64,000 nt of DNA from Chloroflexota bacterium (GCA_005882135.1 VBDR01000039.1:1-64000); one strand, 5' to 3'; shown: positions 1-9,175, counted from the stretch's first letter. Notes: a model not told the origin generated them from the letters alone. A program made the numbers and translations.

Positions 1-19
1 TCGGGCTTAGCGGCCTGAT

Positions 20-1510
20 TTAGGTCGGAAGTAGATTTCGCCGTCGGGCGGGTTGAAAAACCGTCTGCAGAATCGAGTAGGCGGCGACAAGATAGGTTCT
101 TAGGGCCGTGACTGGGGCCACCGTAGTTCCGGCCTGTGCCTCCGGGTGGCGCTTGACCAATTGCTTCAGGTTGATAACCGCTGCGCTGAGCAGAGCTTGA
201 ATCTGGACGCTGGGTCGGCGGCGGAACTGAGCCCGCTCAAAACCGTGCTTGGACTTAAGGTCGGCCATGATGCGCTCGCTCACAATCTGGCGGCGTCGTA
301 GCCGGCGCTGTCCAAGACGGCTGGCGACGTGGACGCGCGCACGGTCTGTAATCTCCGCTCCCCAACTTCGTTGGAGCTGCCGATTGACTCGGCCCGTGGT
401 GCACTGTGCTTTCAAAGGACAGTTCGCGCACGTGTACTTTCCCTTTGGCCGATAGACCGACTTGCCGAGCGTGAAATGCTCGGCCGCGCGAACAAGCTCG
501 GTGCCGGCGGGGCAAATGTAGACGTCGCGGTCGACGAGGTAGGTGAAATCGTCGATGCTGAAAAGCCCTGTGTTGTTGCCCTTTCGCTTTTGGTTCAGAG
601 TCGGCAGGATGCCTCTGGCCTCGCATTCCCGCAGTCCGATCTCGGTGCCGTAGCCGCTGTCGCCGACGAGCTCGCGAGGCGCCCTCCCCAGGTTGAGCTG
701 ATGTTTGTCCAGCATCTTGCCGACCGAGCTCGCGTCCGAGTCGCCGGCGGCGCCGACATCGACCGCGGTGATGATGTTGGCCTTGCCGCCGTCGACGACA
801 ACCTGGGTCTTATAAACCAGCCGCGAACGCCCGTTGTGTCGCGTGGCGAGCTCTGCATCAGGGTCTGTCGTGCTCACCAGCGAAGAGCGCAACGTTGGCT
901 GCTCGGCCAGATCTCCTGGCGCCGGTCCGGTGCCACCCTTTGCTCGCGGCGGCTCGGGTTCCGGTGCCGGCTGGTTCAACGCGAACAGATCCTTGACGAA
1001 TTGCCTCGGCTCCGGCAGCCGAGGTCCGGCCAGGGCTCGCGAGCGCAGCGTGTCGCGGGCTGCGTTGGCGTCGCTCAGCGTCGAGTCGATGAAGAGAACA
1101 TCACCCTGCACCAGCCCCCGTTGTTCGCAGAGCTGGACGATTTGCTTGAAGAAGAGCTCGTAGACCCGGGTTCCAAAACGACGACGGGCTTTGGTCAACA
1201 CGCTGTGGTCGGGCAAGGCTTCGTCCAGCTCGTAACCGAGGAACCAGCGCCAGGCCAGGTTCAGGCCGGCCTCCTCACAGAGGCGACGCTCGCTCCGAAT
1301 GTTGAAGAGATAGCCGAGCAGCCAGAGCTTGAATAAGACCACCGGGTCGACCGATGGCTGTCCGGTGTTGCTGTAGTGCTGCTTGGTCAAGCTGCGGACA
1401 AATCCGAAGTCGACCGCAGCTGCGAGTCGACGCACGATGTGGTTGGCGGGAACGGCGGCGTCCAACGAGAAGCTCAGGTAGAGCTTCGGCTCGACCGCTT
1501 TGGACCCCAT
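20..1510 (-). CDS. IS1182-family transposase
   Basis: DDE transposase of about 496 aa. The N-terminal DUF772-type domain is recognisable from the run YLSFSLDAAVPANHIVRRL, followed by RSERRLCEE and LPDHSVLTKARRRFG. Catalytic-core signatures follow: LFIDSTLSDAN, VGDSGYGTE, a cysteine-rich insert (CANCPLKAQC) and a C-terminal KSKHGFERAQFRRR block carrying the likely final acidic residue. An upstream in-frame extension exists, but the ATG at 1510 is chosen because AGGAGGT lies 10 nt before it and the family begins there. Both ends of the gene look intact. I could not find matching terminal inverted repeats on the two flanks, so the limits of the element are unknown and the left end may lie outside the window. 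Confidence 0.9.
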   Translation of the reverse strand: MGSKAVEPKLYLSFSLDAAVPANHIVRRLAAAVDFGFVRSLTKQHYSNTGQPSVDPVVLFKLWLLGYLFNIRSERRLCEEAGLNLAWRWFLGYELDEALPDHSVLTKARRRFGTRVYELFFKQIVQLCEQRGLVQGDVLFIDSTLSDANAARDTLRSRALAGPRLPEPRQFVKDLFALNQPAPEPEPPRAKGGTGPAPGDLAEQPTLRSSLVSTTDPDAELATRHNGRSRLVYKTQVVVDGGKANIITAVDVGAAGDSDASSVGKMLDKHQLNLGRAPRELVGDSGYGTEIGLRECEARGILPTLNQKRKGNNTGLFSIDDFTYLVDRDVYICPAGTELVRAAEHFTLGKSVYRPKGKYTCANCPLKAQCTTGRVNRQLQRSWGAEITDRARVHVASRLGQRRLRRRQIVSERIMADLKSKHGFERAQFRRRPSVQIQALLSAAVINLKQLVKRHPEAQAGTTVAPVTALRTYLVAAYSILQTVFQPARRRNLLPT

Positions 1511-1683
1511 CAAGGGCGGCACCTCCTGCTGAGACGTAGGCGAGAAACGAGGCTGCCCAGATTGTGGGCCGTCTAGAGGAGTTCGGCAACAGGCCCTCTG
1601 TCGCCGGCACGATCGGATGGTCCATGAGGGCGAATGGCAGCTGATCAAAACCGAATCCGGCCAGATCATCACCATCGCGCCGT

Positions 1684-1723
1684 CTTCCCCATTTATGGGG
1701 AAGTCCCCGCCGTAGGCGGGGGA
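1684..1723. repeat. Bipartite hairpin repeat, copy A
   Basis: Two adjacent hairpins: CTTCCCCAT-TT-ATGGGGAAG, then TCCCCGCC-GTA-GGCGGGGGA. Read on the minus strand the order (GC hairpin, then CTCCCCAT/ATGGGGAG hairpin) matches repeats near 34.5, 44.6, 49.7 and 59.8 kb. It sits between the transposase and the 3' end of the efflux gene, so it may terminate transcription, but there is no T-run. Confidence 0.6.
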
Positions 1724-1729
1724 TGGGGC

Positions 1730-3211
1730 TCACCTTTGGACCGCCGCGGGGCCCGGACTAGGCATCCTCTTCTGTGGTTGCGGCCGGGCGGCGTTGATGG
1801 TGACGGCGGCGATGAGCGCCGCCAGGACCAGGATCCCCGCTCCCCACGCGGTCGCCATCGAAAAACCGTGCACAAAGGCACCCGCTCGGGTTCCGATGAA
1901 GCCGGCCGCGGCGCTGACGGCGATGGTGTTCAGGAGCGCGGTGCCCAGCGAGCCGCCGACCTGGCTGGCCGTGTTGACCGCCGCCGCGGCGATTCCTGCC
2001 TCGCGCTGGTCGACTCGCTGCGTCGCGGTGCTGAACGCCGGCACCATCACGCACGACACGCCGAGGCCAAGCAGGATCTCTGCCGGCAGGACCAGGGACA
2101 GGTACGCGCTGCCTGGCTGGAGCTGGGTGAGCAGCGCCATGCCCGTCGCCGCGACCAGGGCGCCGGGCGCCATCAGGGCTCGAGGCGGCACGTGAGGCAT
2201 CAGGCGGCTCGCGATCAACCACGAACCCGCCTGCGAAGCGACGCTCAAGGGAAGAAAAGCGAGCCCCGCCTGCAGCGGTGTGTAGCGCAACACGACCTGG
2301 AGGTAGTAGGTGAGAAACAGAAACGCGCCGAACATGCCGGCGATCACCAGTGCAACCACTATGTAGGCGCCGCCGCGGTTGCGGTCGGCAATGATCCGCG
2401 GAGGAAGCAGCGGGTTGGCCGTCCGGACCTCGCGGAAGGCGAAGAAGGCGAGCAGCACGACGCTCGCCGCGACCAGGCCGATCACGGTGGTCGACGACCA
2501 GCCGGATCTCACGGCCTCGGTGCAGGCGTAGACCAAGGCCACCAGTCCTCCCGTGGCCAGTGCGACACCTGGAACGTCGAATCCAGCCCGGGCACGTGGC
2601 CCTGAGGTCGCGGGCAGGACGATCCAGCCTCCGATTGCGGCCGCAATCGCGACCGGCAGGTTCACGTAGAGACACCAGCGCCACGTGAGGTACTGCGTGA
2701 GCACGCCGCCAAGCAGGAGGCCGATCGCGGCTCCGCTGCCGGCGATCGAGCCGTAAACGGCGAAGGCGGTCGCGCGCTCGCGCGGCTTGGTGAACGTCAC
2801 CGCGAGCAGCGACAGCGCTGTGGGCGCGAGCAGCGCGGCAAAGGCGCCCTGGAGCGCCCGCGCGGCAACCAGCACGGCAAATGTCGGCGCCGCGCCGCCG
2901 ATCATGGAGGCGACAGCAAAGCCGGCCAGCCCGATCAGGAATGCGCGCTTGCGGCCGGCGAAGTCGGCGATCCGGCCACCGAGTAGAAGCAGGCCGCCGA
3001 ACGAGAGCGTGTAGGCGGTGACCACCCACTGGCGGTCGGCATCCGAGGCGCCCAGCGTCGCTTGCGCCGAGGGCAGCGCGATGCTCACAATCGTGGCGTC
3101 GAGCGCGATCATCAGCTGTGCGACCGCGATGAAGCCCAGTGCCGTCCATCGCCGGCGCGAAGGTTCGTCCGGCGACGGGGGTGCTTCGCGGGCCACCGTT
3201 GGGGTGCTCAC
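1730..3211 (-). CDS. MFS drug efflux transporter, DHA2 (EmrB/QacA) type
   Basis: 493-aa polytopic membrane protein with about 14 hydrophobic segments, the usual DHA2 number. Family signatures are LDATIVSIALPS in the first helix, WVVTAYTLSFGGLLLLGGRIADFAGRKR (helix 2 and motif A) and RALQGAFAALLAPTALSLL. It probably exports hydrophobic toxicants in exchange for protons; the substrate cannot be read. The start is a GTG overlapping the stop of the upstream membrane gene as GTGA, so the two are probably translationally coupled. The divergent TetR gene and the shared palindrome suggest TetR control, which is an inference. Confidence 0.92.
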   Translation of the reverse strand: MSTPTVAREAPPSPDEPSRRRWTALGFIAVAQLMIALDATIVSIALPSAQATLGASDADRQWVVTAYTLSFGGLLLLGGRIADFAGRKRAFLIGLAGFAVASMIGGAAPTFAVLVAARALQGAFAALLAPTALSLLAVTFTKPRERATAFAVYGSIAGSGAAIGLLLGGVLTQYLTWRWCLYVNLPVAIAAAIGGWIVLPATSGPRARAGFDVPGVALATGGLVALVYACTEAVRSGWSSTTVIGLVAASVVLLAFFAFREVRTANPLLPPRIIADRNRGGAYIVVALVIAGMFGAFLFLTYYLQVVLRYTPLQAGLAFLPLSVASQAGSWLIASRLMPHVPPRALMAPGALVAATGMALLTQLQPGSAYLSLVLPAEILLGLGVSCVMVPAFSTATQRVDQREAGIAAAAVNTASQVGGSLGTALLNTIAVSAAAGFIGTRAGAFVHGFSMATAWGAGILVLAALIAAVTINAARPQPQKRMPSPGPAAVQR

Positions 3212-3663
3212 GCCGACTCAACCTGACGCACGGCGACACGGCTGCCGGCCAGACCAACCAGCGCGCCCGCGATCACGGCGATCGACGCGACGAGCCAACC
3301 GGGTCTTACCGTCATCACGAAAACAACACCGACCGCCATCCCGACCCGAATCACCCACGAGATGGCCGCTGCGCGCATGCTCATGCGGCCGCGCAAGACG
3401 CTGATGCCGGTGATGGCTCCCATCACGGCGATCAGGACCCAGCTCACGATGCCCACCGCGACCCAGCCCGCCCATCCCGCGCCCGAGGCGACCAGGTAGA
3501 GACCGGGCACCAGGATCAACAGCGCCGAGATGGGGCCGACGATTCGGTTGAAGCGCGCCCCGGTGCTTCCCTGCCGCAGCGTGAAGCCCTCGACCGTGAG
3601 GAGCACGAACAACAGGACCGCCCCGACGATATGCAAGAACAACGCGATCGAATAGATGGTCAT
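3208..3663 (-). CDS. Small integral membrane protein, DUF2269-like
   Basis: 151 aa with four hydrophobic segments. The N-terminus (IALFLHIVGAVLLFVLLTVEG) resembles DUF2269-type proteins with an LHI/LHL motif in helix 1. A comparable protein lies at 23086..23529. The start ATG has AGGAGG 8 nt upstream. It is the first gene of a two-gene operon with the efflux pump, and its stop overlaps the pump start by four bases. Function unknown; a partner or modifier of the efflux pump is conceivable from position only. Confidence 0.7.
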   Translation of the reverse strand: MTIYSIALFLHIVGAVLLFVLLTVEGFTLRQGSTGARFNRIVGPISALLILVPGLYLVASGAGWAGWVAVGIVSWVLIAVMGAITGISVLRGRMSMRAAAISWVIRVGMAVGVVFVMTVRPGWLVASIAVIAGALVGLAGSRVAVRQVESA

Positions 3664-3705
3664 CCCACTTGCCTCCTGAACCCCGAGTTTGTCGATTAGG
3701 CTACC

Positions 3706-3730
3706 ATAATCTTATAGTGACTTAGATAAT
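3706..3730. promoter_or_regulatory. Candidate TetR operator
   Basis: Imperfect 25-bp palindrome, ATAATCTTAT-AGTGA-CTTAGATAAT, with 7 of 10 arm positions matching. It is AT-rich in a GC-rich setting and lies midway between the divergent membrane-protein/efflux operon and the TetR gene. Size and position fit a TetR-family operator controlling both directions. Confidence 0.5.
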
Positions 3731-3752
3731 AGGGCGGCCCCAACTATTCCGC

Positions 3753-3758
3753 TACAAT
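3753..3758 (+). promoter_or_regulatory. -10 element of the tetR-type gene, probably leaderless
   Basis: TACAAT lies 7 nt before the ATG at 3766. No Shine-Dalgarno sequence is visible, so transcription probably starts at or next to the start codon. No convincing -35 element is seen. Confidence 0.4.
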
Positions 3759-3765
3759 CACATTC

Positions 3766-4404
3766 ATGGCTTCAGTGCCCGGACTCAGAGAGAGGAAGAA
3801 GCAGCAGACGCGGCAGCAGATATTCGATGCCGCGAGCAGGCTGTTCGAGGCCAAGGGCTTCGACCGCGTGAGCGTGGCCGAGATCGCGCGGGCTGCAGAC
3901 GTCTCCGAGGTGACCGTCTTCAACTACTTCCCCACCAAGGAAGACCTCTTCTACGGCGGAATGGAATTCTTTGAAGAGCAGCTGATCGAGTCGGTCCGGA
4001 GCCGCCCGAAAGGGGAACCGGCGGTCAAGGCCTTTCGCCGCCGGTTGCTGGCCGGCGCGGAACGCCTGGAGACCAGGCAGAGCGCCCGCGCGATCTCGAC
4101 TGCGGCCAAGCTCGTCTCCGCCAGCCCCTCCCTGGTCGCACGCGAGCGCGAGATCGTCGAGCGGTACACCGCGCGTCTGGCCGACCTCCTGGCCGAGGAG
4201 ACCGGGGCCGATCCCGCGGACGTGGAGCCGGTCAGCGTCGCGAGCGCGTTGATGGCGACCCACCGCGCGCTGGTCGCCCACGTGCGCCGGCGCGTGGTCG
4301 CGGGCCGGCGCGGCGCCGGGCTCGCCGACGACTACAGGTCACAGGCGCGGCGAGCGTTCGCCAGGCTCGACCGCGGCCTGGGCGACTACGCCGTCAAACG
4401 CTAG
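3766..4404 (+). CDS. TetR/AcrR-family transcriptional regulator
   Basis: 212 aa. The N-terminal helix-turn-helix spans about residues 8-55: RKKQQTRQQIFDAASRLFEAKGFDRVSVAEIARAADVSEVTVFNYFPTKEDLF has the usual TetR pattern (split here only by reading along the protein). The rest is an alpha-helical ligand-binding and dimerisation domain with no recognisable ligand. It is divergent from the DUF2269-like/DHA2 operon and is the obvious candidate repressor. Its stop codon shares CTAG with the convergent ACT gene. Confidence 0.9.
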   Translation: MASVPGLRERKKQQTRQQIFDAASRLFEAKGFDRVSVAEIARAADVSEVTVFNYFPTKEDLFYGGMEFFEEQLIESVRSRPKGEPAVKAFRRRLLAGAERLETRQSARAISTAAKLVSASPSLVAREREIVERYTARLADLLAEETGADPADVEPVSVASALMATHRALVAHVRRRVVAGRRGAGLADDYRSQARRAFARLDRGLGDYAVKR

Positions 4405-4790
4405 CGGGCGGCTTTGAGGGCAGCCTTGAGGTCTGACACGCCCAGGTAGGCGTTCAGCTTGCGGGCGCTCCCAGCCGAGCCCGCGTAGATGTATTCGATG
4501 TTCACGCCCGCCCTGCCCAGCTTCGCGGCGACCCTGCCCAGTGCGCCCGGCGTGTCCGAGAGCGTGACGGCGAGGACCTCCTCATCAGTCGCCCGCCAGC
4601 CGTGTGAGGCGAAGACCTTACGCGCGGTCGCCGGCTTGTCGACCACCATCCGGACCGCCCCACGGCCGCCTTCGGTGGCGCCCATGAGGGCCACGATGTT
4701 CGTCTTCTTCTCCCCCAGCGCGGTGGCGATCTCGCCCAGCATCCCCGGCTGGTCGGCAACCCATAGCGTCAGTTGCTTTGCCCTAGGCAT
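4401..4790 (-). CDS. Tandem ACT-domain protein
   Basis: 129 aa made of two ACT-type domains: LTLWVADQPGMLGEIATALG at the start and VTLSDTPGALGRVAAKLGRAGVNIEYIY near the middle. ACT pairs bind amino acids or similar small ligands and regulate enzymes; no catalytic domain is attached. A longer frame extends upstream, but the ATG at 4790 has AGGAGG 8 nt before it and starts just before the first ACT strand. The ligand is unknown. The neighbouring LysE-type amino acid exporter gives a loose contextual link to amino acid control. Confidence 0.8.
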   Translation of the reverse strand: MPRAKQLTLWVADQPGMLGEIATALGEKKTNIVALMGATEGGRGAVRMVVDKPATARKVFASHGWRATDEEVLAVTLSDTPGALGRVAAKLGRAGVNIEYIYAGSAGSARKLNAYLGVSDLKAALKAAR

Positions 4791-4888
4791 CCCCCTGCTC
4801 CTCCTGTGAAAACCGCCGAATTCGAGGCAAGTGTAGGCATCTTTGAGCCGCATGCAAGGGTGGTAATTCCGCGACCGAGCCCCATCGC

Positions 4889-4919
4889 CCGGCTACGCCG
4901 GAATTCCCCGCAAGCGGGG
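4889..4919. repeat. Two short GC hairpins between LysE and ACT genes
   Basis: CCGGC-TAC-GCCGG is followed by CCCCG-CAAG-CGGGG. The arrangement recalls the bipartite repeats elsewhere in the window but the second stem differs. It could end LysE transcription on the minus strand, although no T-run follows. Confidence 0.35.
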
Positions 4920-4935
4920 CAGATGCCCGCACCAA

Positions 4936-5583
4936 TCAAGTAGACGCGAGGGCCTCGGCGCTCACGCGCAGACCGAGGGCAACCAGCACGGCGCCCATGA
5001 CGCCATCGAGGGTTCTCCGGACGGATGACCTGCGCAGCCAGCGGTTCATGCGCTCGACTGCGAACGCGTAGCCGACCAGCCAGACCAGCGTCAGCAGGCA
5101 GAAGTTGAAACCCAGCGCAAGCAGCAGGCCCAGGCTCGGATGAGGTCCCGCGAAGGGCGGCAGCAGGCTGACGAAGAAGGCGACCATCTTGGCGTTCGAG
5201 AGGTTGCTGAGGAAGCCCTGGAGGAAAGCAGTCCGGGTCGAGAGGCGAGGAGCGGGCCTCGCGGGCGCGATGTGGGTGGGATCTCTTTTGACGATCGCGC
5301 TCAGAAGGGATCTCCCACCGAGATAAACGAGGTACGCCGCGCCCGCCAGCCTGATCGCGAGGAAGAGCGGTGCGGAGGCGGTCAGGATCACCGCGAGTCC
5401 CGCGCTGGTAGCCACCGTCCAGGTCGCCTGGCCGGCCGAAACCCCCAGCGCGGTCGCCGCGCCCGTTCGGCGGTCGCCCAGAAGCGTGTTGCGAATGGTC
5501 AGCGCGGTGTCCTGGCCGGGGGTGCAGATCACGAGCAGCGACACGCCCACAAACGCCAGGTACTGGCCGAGCCCGATCACCAT
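4936..5583 (-). CDS. LysE/RhtB-family amino acid exporter
   Basis: 215 aa with about six hydrophobic segments. The N-terminal block LVICTPGQDTALTIRNTLLGDRRTGAATALGVSAGQ contains the family PGPD-like motif (here PGQD) and the G-x3-G-x2-G pattern of helix 1/2. LysE/RhtB proteins export amino acids such as lysine, threonine or homoserine lactone; the substrate cannot be assigned. It lies between the ACT protein and the sigma factor with no sign of co-transcription with the latter beyond shared strand. Confidence 0.88.
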   Translation of the reverse strand: MVIGLGQYLAFVGVSLLVICTPGQDTALTIRNTLLGDRRTGAATALGVSAGQATWTVATSAGLAVILTASAPLFLAIRLAGAAYLVYLGGRSLLSAIVKRDPTHIAPARPAPRLSTRTAFLQGFLSNLSNAKMVAFFVSLLPPFAGPHPSLGLLLALGFNFCLLTLVWLVGYAFAVERMNRWLRRSSVRRTLDGVMGAVLVALGLRVSAEALAST

Positions 5584-5618
5584 CTGATTGTCGCCGCCGA
5601 GGCGGCGCTAGTCAGAGC

Positions 5619-6590
5619 TCAGGACGACGCGTAAGGACGCAGGGCGTCAGCCCGGCGGGTGCGGCGCAGCTTTTCGAGCGCCTGGCGCTCCAGCTGGCGC
5701 ACGGTTTCGCGGCTGGTGCCCAGGCGGCGCGCCACCTCGTCCAGGGCCCGCTGGTGCCCGTCGGTGAGGCCGAACCTCAGCTGGATGACGCGACGCTCGC
5801 GGGGCTCGAGCGAGCCCAGGACGTCATCGACCTGGTCTTTCAGGTCGGCCTCCAGGGCCGCCGAAGCCGGCGATTCAGCGTTGGCGTCCTCGATGAGGTG
5901 ACCAAGCTCGGTGTCGCCTTCCTCGCCGATCGGAGTCTCCAGGGAGACGGTGTCGCGCGAAGTCCGGCGCAGCGCAACGACCTCGACGGGCGTGAGCCCG
6001 AGCTCCTCGCCGATCTCCTCATCGCTCGGCTGGCGGCCGAGCGAGTCGCGAAGACGGTCCGAGACCCGGACGAGCTTGTTGGTCTGATCGCCGATGTGGA
6101 TCGGGAGCCGGATCGTGCGCGCCTGGTCGCCGATGGCGCGCAGGACAGCCTGCCGGATCCACCATGTCGCGTAGGTCGAGAACTTGAAACCGCGCCGGTG
6201 GTCGAACTTGGCGACGGCGCGCATGAGCCCGACGTTGCCTTCCTGGATCAGGTCCAGGAGCGGCATGCCGCGGCCCTGGTACTTCTTGGCGATGGAGACG
6301 ACCAGGCGCAGGTTGGCCTCGGTCATGCGGCGCCGGGCCGCATCGGAGCCGGCCTCGATCTGCTTGGCCAGCTCGACCTCCTGCTGTTTGGTCAAAAGGG
6401 TGCCCCGGCCGATCTCGTGGAGGTAGGCGCCCAGCGCGTCATCGGCTTCGGCCTGGCCGGGCTCCGGCTGGGGCTGCGGCCGCTGCTCGAGCTCCGAGAG
6501 CACATCGGCGAGGTCCGGAACCGCCTCCTGCGAGACAGCCCGGTCTTCGGCTTCGTCTAGCCAAGCTGAAGCGGAGGACGGGGGTTGCAT
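5619..6590 (-). CDS. RNA polymerase sigma-70 factor, RpoD/group 2 type
   Basis: 323 aa with all regions of a primary-type sigma factor except a long region 1.1. In order: an acidic/proline-rich N-terminus, region 1.2 ([13 protein letters not shown]), region 2 ([26 protein letters not shown] and [19 protein letters not shown]), region 3 ([14 protein letters not shown]) and region 4 ([35 protein letters not shown]). Region 2.4 shows it reads standard -10 elements. It may be the principal sigma factor or a group 2 paralogue; its short length (323 aa) slightly favours group 2. The start ATG has AGAGGT very close upstream. Confidence 0.92.
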   Translation of the reverse strand: MQPPSSASAWLDEAEDRAVSQEAVPDLADVLSELEQRPQPQPEPGQAEADDALGAYLHEIGRGTLLTKQQEVELAKQIEAGSDAARRRMTEANLRLVVSIAKKYQGRGMPLLDLIQEGNVGLMRAVAKFDHRRGFKFSTYATWWIRQAVLRAIGDQARTIRLPIHIGDQTNKLVRVSDRLRDSLGRQPSDEEIGEELGLTPVEVVALRRTSRDTVSLETPIGEEGDTELGHLIEDANAESPASAALEADLKDQVDDVLGSLEPRERRVIQLRFGLTDGHQRALDEVARRLGTSRETVRQLERQALEKLRRTRRADALRPYASS

Positions 6591-6687
6591 GCACCTCTGG
6601 ATTTACCCCGTTGCCCCTCCGGACAAACGCTCCTGGCAGGCGCGTAAGGTGGGTTTTTGACCGACCTGATCCAGAGGAGGTGTCCAT

Positions 6688-7212
6688 ATGAAGATCGCTT
6701 GCGTACTCGGCCCCAAGTTCGAGGATTCCGAGTTCAAAGATCCTTATGACGCCCTGCGCAACGCGGGCCACCAGGTCACCATCGTGGGCCTCGAGGCCGG
6801 CGCCCAGATCGAAGGCGACAAGGGCAAGGTGAAGGCAACGGTCGACAAGTCATTCCAGGATGTGGGGCCGGACGACTTCGATGGCCTCTTGATCCCAGGC
6901 GGCGGAAGCCCGGACAAGCTCCGCGCGCACGATGAGGTCGTCAGCTTCGTGAAGGCGTTCATGCGGGCGGGCAAGCCGGTGATGGCGATCTGCCATGGAC
7001 CGCAGCTGCTGCTCACCGCCGACGAGTACAAGAACCACCGGATGACGGCATGGAAGACGGTTCAGGGCGACCTGAAGAAGGCCGGCGCCAACGTCGTCGA
7101 CCAGGAGGTCGTGGTCGACCGCAACCTGGTCACTTCGCGCCAGCCGTCCGACATTCCAGCTTTCATCAAGGAATCGCTGAAGGTCCTCGAGCAGGTTCCC
7201 GCGCGGCGCTAG
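6688..7212 (+). CDS. PfpI/DJ-1 superfamily protein (protease or deglycase-like)
   Basis: 174 aa, the standard PfpI/YhbO length. The nucleophile elbow is AICHGPQLL with Cys102-His103, and Glu12 or Glu15 is the likely acidic partner near the N-terminus. [14 protein letters not shown] forms the family oxyanion loop. Members are described as intracellular proteases, glyoxalases or protein deglycases linked to stress; sequence alone does not separate these. The ATG has a strong GAGGAGG site 8 nt upstream. It is divergent from the sigma factor gene. Confidence 0.9.
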   Translation: MKIACVLGPKFEDSEFKDPYDALRNAGHQVTIVGLEAGAQIEGDKGKVKATVDKSFQDVGPDDFDGLLIPGGGSPDKLRAHDEVVSFVKAFMRAGKPVMAICHGPQLLLTADEYKNHRMTAWKTVQGDLKKAGANVVDQEVVVDRNLVTSRQPSDIPAFIKESLKVLEQVPARR

Positions 7213-7231
7213 CACCGATAGAGCACCGGAT

Positions 7232-7633
7232 GTGAGCTGGGTCACGCTCGAGGTCAAGACGACGCGGCGGGCCCAGCTCGTCGACATCACCGAGCGCCTC
7301 GCTGAGGCGGTGACCGGGTCCGGCGTCGACGACGGCGTCTGCCATGTCTACGTCCCACACACAACCGCCGGGGTGACGATCAACGAGGGCGCCGATCCCG
7401 ACGTGGCGCGCGACATCGAGGCTCGGCTCGAGCACCTGGTCCCCAAAGAGGCGGATTACGAGCACGCCGAGGGCAACTCCGACTCGCACATCAAAACCGC
7501 GCTGGTCGGCCCCTCCTGCGCGGCACCCGTGCGCGGCGGCAAGCTCGCCCTCGGCACCTGGCAGGCGATCTTTCTCTGCGAGTGGGACGGCCCGCGCACC
7601 CGCCGGGTCGAGGTAGGCGTCTCGGCGCTATGA
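7232..7633 (+). CDS. YjbQ/UPF0047 family protein
   Basis: 133 aa, full length for the family. Signatures: [32 protein letters not shown] and [16 protein letters not shown]. Conserved His and Glu residues sit in a trimeric beta fold; E. coli YjbQ has weak thiamine-phosphate synthase activity, but the physiological role is unsettled. The start is GTG, 19 nt after the PfpI stop, so the two probably form one transcript. Confidence 0.9.
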   Translation: MSWVTLEVKTTRRAQLVDITERLAEAVTGSGVDDGVCHVYVPHTTAGVTINEGADPDVARDIEARLEHLVPKEADYEHAEGNSDSHIKTALVGPSCAAPVRGGKLALGTWQAIFLCEWDGPRTRRVEVGVSAL

Positions 7634-7649
7634 AGCTCGAGAAGAGGCG

Positions 7650-8378
7650 CTAGGTCGCCAGCCCAAGGCCCGCCGTCGCCTCGTCGATCAGGCGATCGGG
7701 CTCGAGAATGACCAGCCCGCCGCGCCTGATGTCGACCAGACCTTCGCGCTTCAGCGCCTGAAGCACGTTGGCCACCACCTCGCGGACAGAGCCGACCGCG
7801 TTGGCCAGCTCATGCTGGGTCCCGGGCACGCTCTGACCAGCGGTCACTCCTCCTAAAGCTTCGGCCCGGTCGAGAATCGCGGTCACCACCCGCTGCCGGA
7901 GGGAGCCATATGCACGGACGTACATTGCCTTGTGGGTTGAATTCAGGACTGTGGTCAGCTCCTCGATCATCTCCCAGGCGAAGAGCGGCTTGGTCATGGA
8001 GAGCTCCTTGACGCGGGCCGCATCGATGAAGAGCATCTCGCACGATTCCAGCGCCTGGACGCCCCTGGCGAGATGCGGTTGGCGAGGGGCGAAGACGCCC
8101 GTGACGTCGCCTGCCCGGAGATAGCGAGTCGTCACCTGGCCGCCGTCGGGCAGTGCGATGAACGCTCTCAACGTGCCGCGAAGGACGATGCCGGTTTTCG
8201 GCGATTCATCCCAACGAAGAGCCAGGGTTCCGGGCGGGTACTGGACCCTCTGCCCGACCGTGACTACGGCCGTGACCAGCTCCTCAGGCAGCCGGCTCAG
8301 GAGGCCTCTGCCGCGCGCTTCCCGAAGCCATTCCAGCTGAGGGGCCAGGGTTTGGGGATTGTGGGCGGATTCGTGCAA
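7650..8378 (-). CDS. Crp/Fnr-family transcriptional regulator
   Basis: About 242 aa. The N-terminal cyclic-nucleotide-binding-like barrel includes VQYPPGTLALRWDESP, GIVLRGTLRAFIALPDGG and RYLRAGDVTGVF. The C-terminal winged helix is GTQHELANAVGSVREVVANVLQALKREGLVDIRRGGLVIL. The cAMP phosphate-binding Arg is not evident and there is no Fnr cysteine cluster, so the signal is unknown. The start is unsettled: the frame is open up to 8468, but that would run into the divergent gene. A TTG at 8378 behind a TACAAT (8392-8397, minus strand) gives a normal family length. Confidence 0.85.
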   Translation of the reverse strand: MHESAHNPQTLAPQLEWLREARGRGLLSRLPEELVTAVVTVGQRVQYPPGTLALRWDESPKTGIVLRGTLRAFIALPDGGQVTTRYLRAGDVTGVFAPRQPHLARGVQALESCEMLFIDAARVKELSMTKPLFAWEMIEELTTVLNSTHKAMYVRAYGSLRQRVVTAILDRAEALGGVTAGQSVPGTQHELANAVGSVREVVANVLQALKREGLVDIRRGGLVILEPDRLIDEATAGLGLAT

Positions 8379-8431
8379 ATCTCTTAACTTGATTGTACTG
8401 CGCAAAACTGTGCTGCTTTGGGCCGCGGCTG

Positions 8432-9175
8432 ATGGTAAAGTACAGCACTGGAAGGTTGCTGAACACACGAGAGGCGGCCAAATTCCTGCGCGTGAGCGAG
8501 GCGTCGATCCGCCGGTGGAGCGATTCCGGGCTCCTTGCCGCCCGAAGAGTGGGCCGGCGGCGGGAAAGACGCTTCCACGAGTCAGACCTTCAGGCCTTCA
8601 TGCAACAGCCCGCATCCTCCGTGGCGGGAGCCCACACGGTGAACGTGGGAGGCGGCGCGGTCGCGGTTCCCGGGCATCTGGCCACCCTTTACAGCACGGA
8701 TGGCGGCGGCATGCGGCTCACGGTGCCCTTCATCGCCGACGGTCTGAGACTTGGCCAGCCGTGCGTGCTGGTGGCGACCGATGCCGAGCTGAAGCGGTAC
8801 ACCGATGCCCTTGGCAACCGCACAGACATCGGCCTGGGGCGCGCCCTCGACAGCGGGCTCTTCACCGTGGTGAGGTTCGAGGGCGGCACGGCGTCAGAGG
8901 CCATCGCCGAGTGGGAGCGCCGGCTCGCCGACACACTGGCGAAGGGACCAGCGGTGATTCGGATCGTCGGCGAGATGGTGTCGGAACGAAGCATGTTCGG
9001 CTCCGAGGAAGAGATGCTCCGCTACGAGGAGGCGTTCGAGGTCATGTGCCGGCGCTATCCGGTCGTGGTCATCTGCCAGTACGACGTGCGCCGATTCGAC
9101 GGCGTGGCGCTGCTGCGGGCGTTGAAGGCACACCCGGATCTGTTCGGATTCCGGATGGGTACGTTCCTCAACTGA
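8432..9175 (+). CDS. MerR/excisionase-type HTH fused to a MEDS (DcmR sensory) domain
   Basis: 247 aa. Residues about 8-55 (LLNTREAAKFLRVSEASIRRWSDSGLLAARRV) form a MerR/excisionase-like helix-turn-helix. The rest matches the MEDS domain of DcmR and histidine kinases from methylotrophs and methanogens: HLATLYSTDGGGMRLTVPFIADGLRLGQPCVLVA, IRIVGEMVS, YEEAFEVMCRRYPVVVICQYD. It is probably a one-component regulator sensing a small C1 or hydrocarbon-related signal, but the ligand is not readable. ATG 8432 has no clear ribosome site; a TTG at 8456 directly after GGAAGG is an alternative. Confidence 0.8.
   Translation: MVKYSTGRLLNTREAAKFLRVSEASIRRWSDSGLLAARRVGRRRERRFHESDLQAFMQQPASSVAGAHTVNVGGGAVAVPGHLATLYSTDGGGMRLTVPFIADGLRLGQPCVLVATDAELKRYTDALGNRTDIGLGRALDSGLFTVVRFEGGTASEAIAEWERRLADTLAKGPAVIRIVGEMVSERSMFGSEEEMLRYEEAFEVMCRRYPVVVICQYDVRRFDGVALLRALKAHPDLFGFRMGTFLN

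Noticed and set aside
1-1683. Terminal inverted repeats of the IS1182-type element
   Set aside because: I compared the bases flanking both ends of the transposase and found no convincing inverted match, so the element boundary is not reported.
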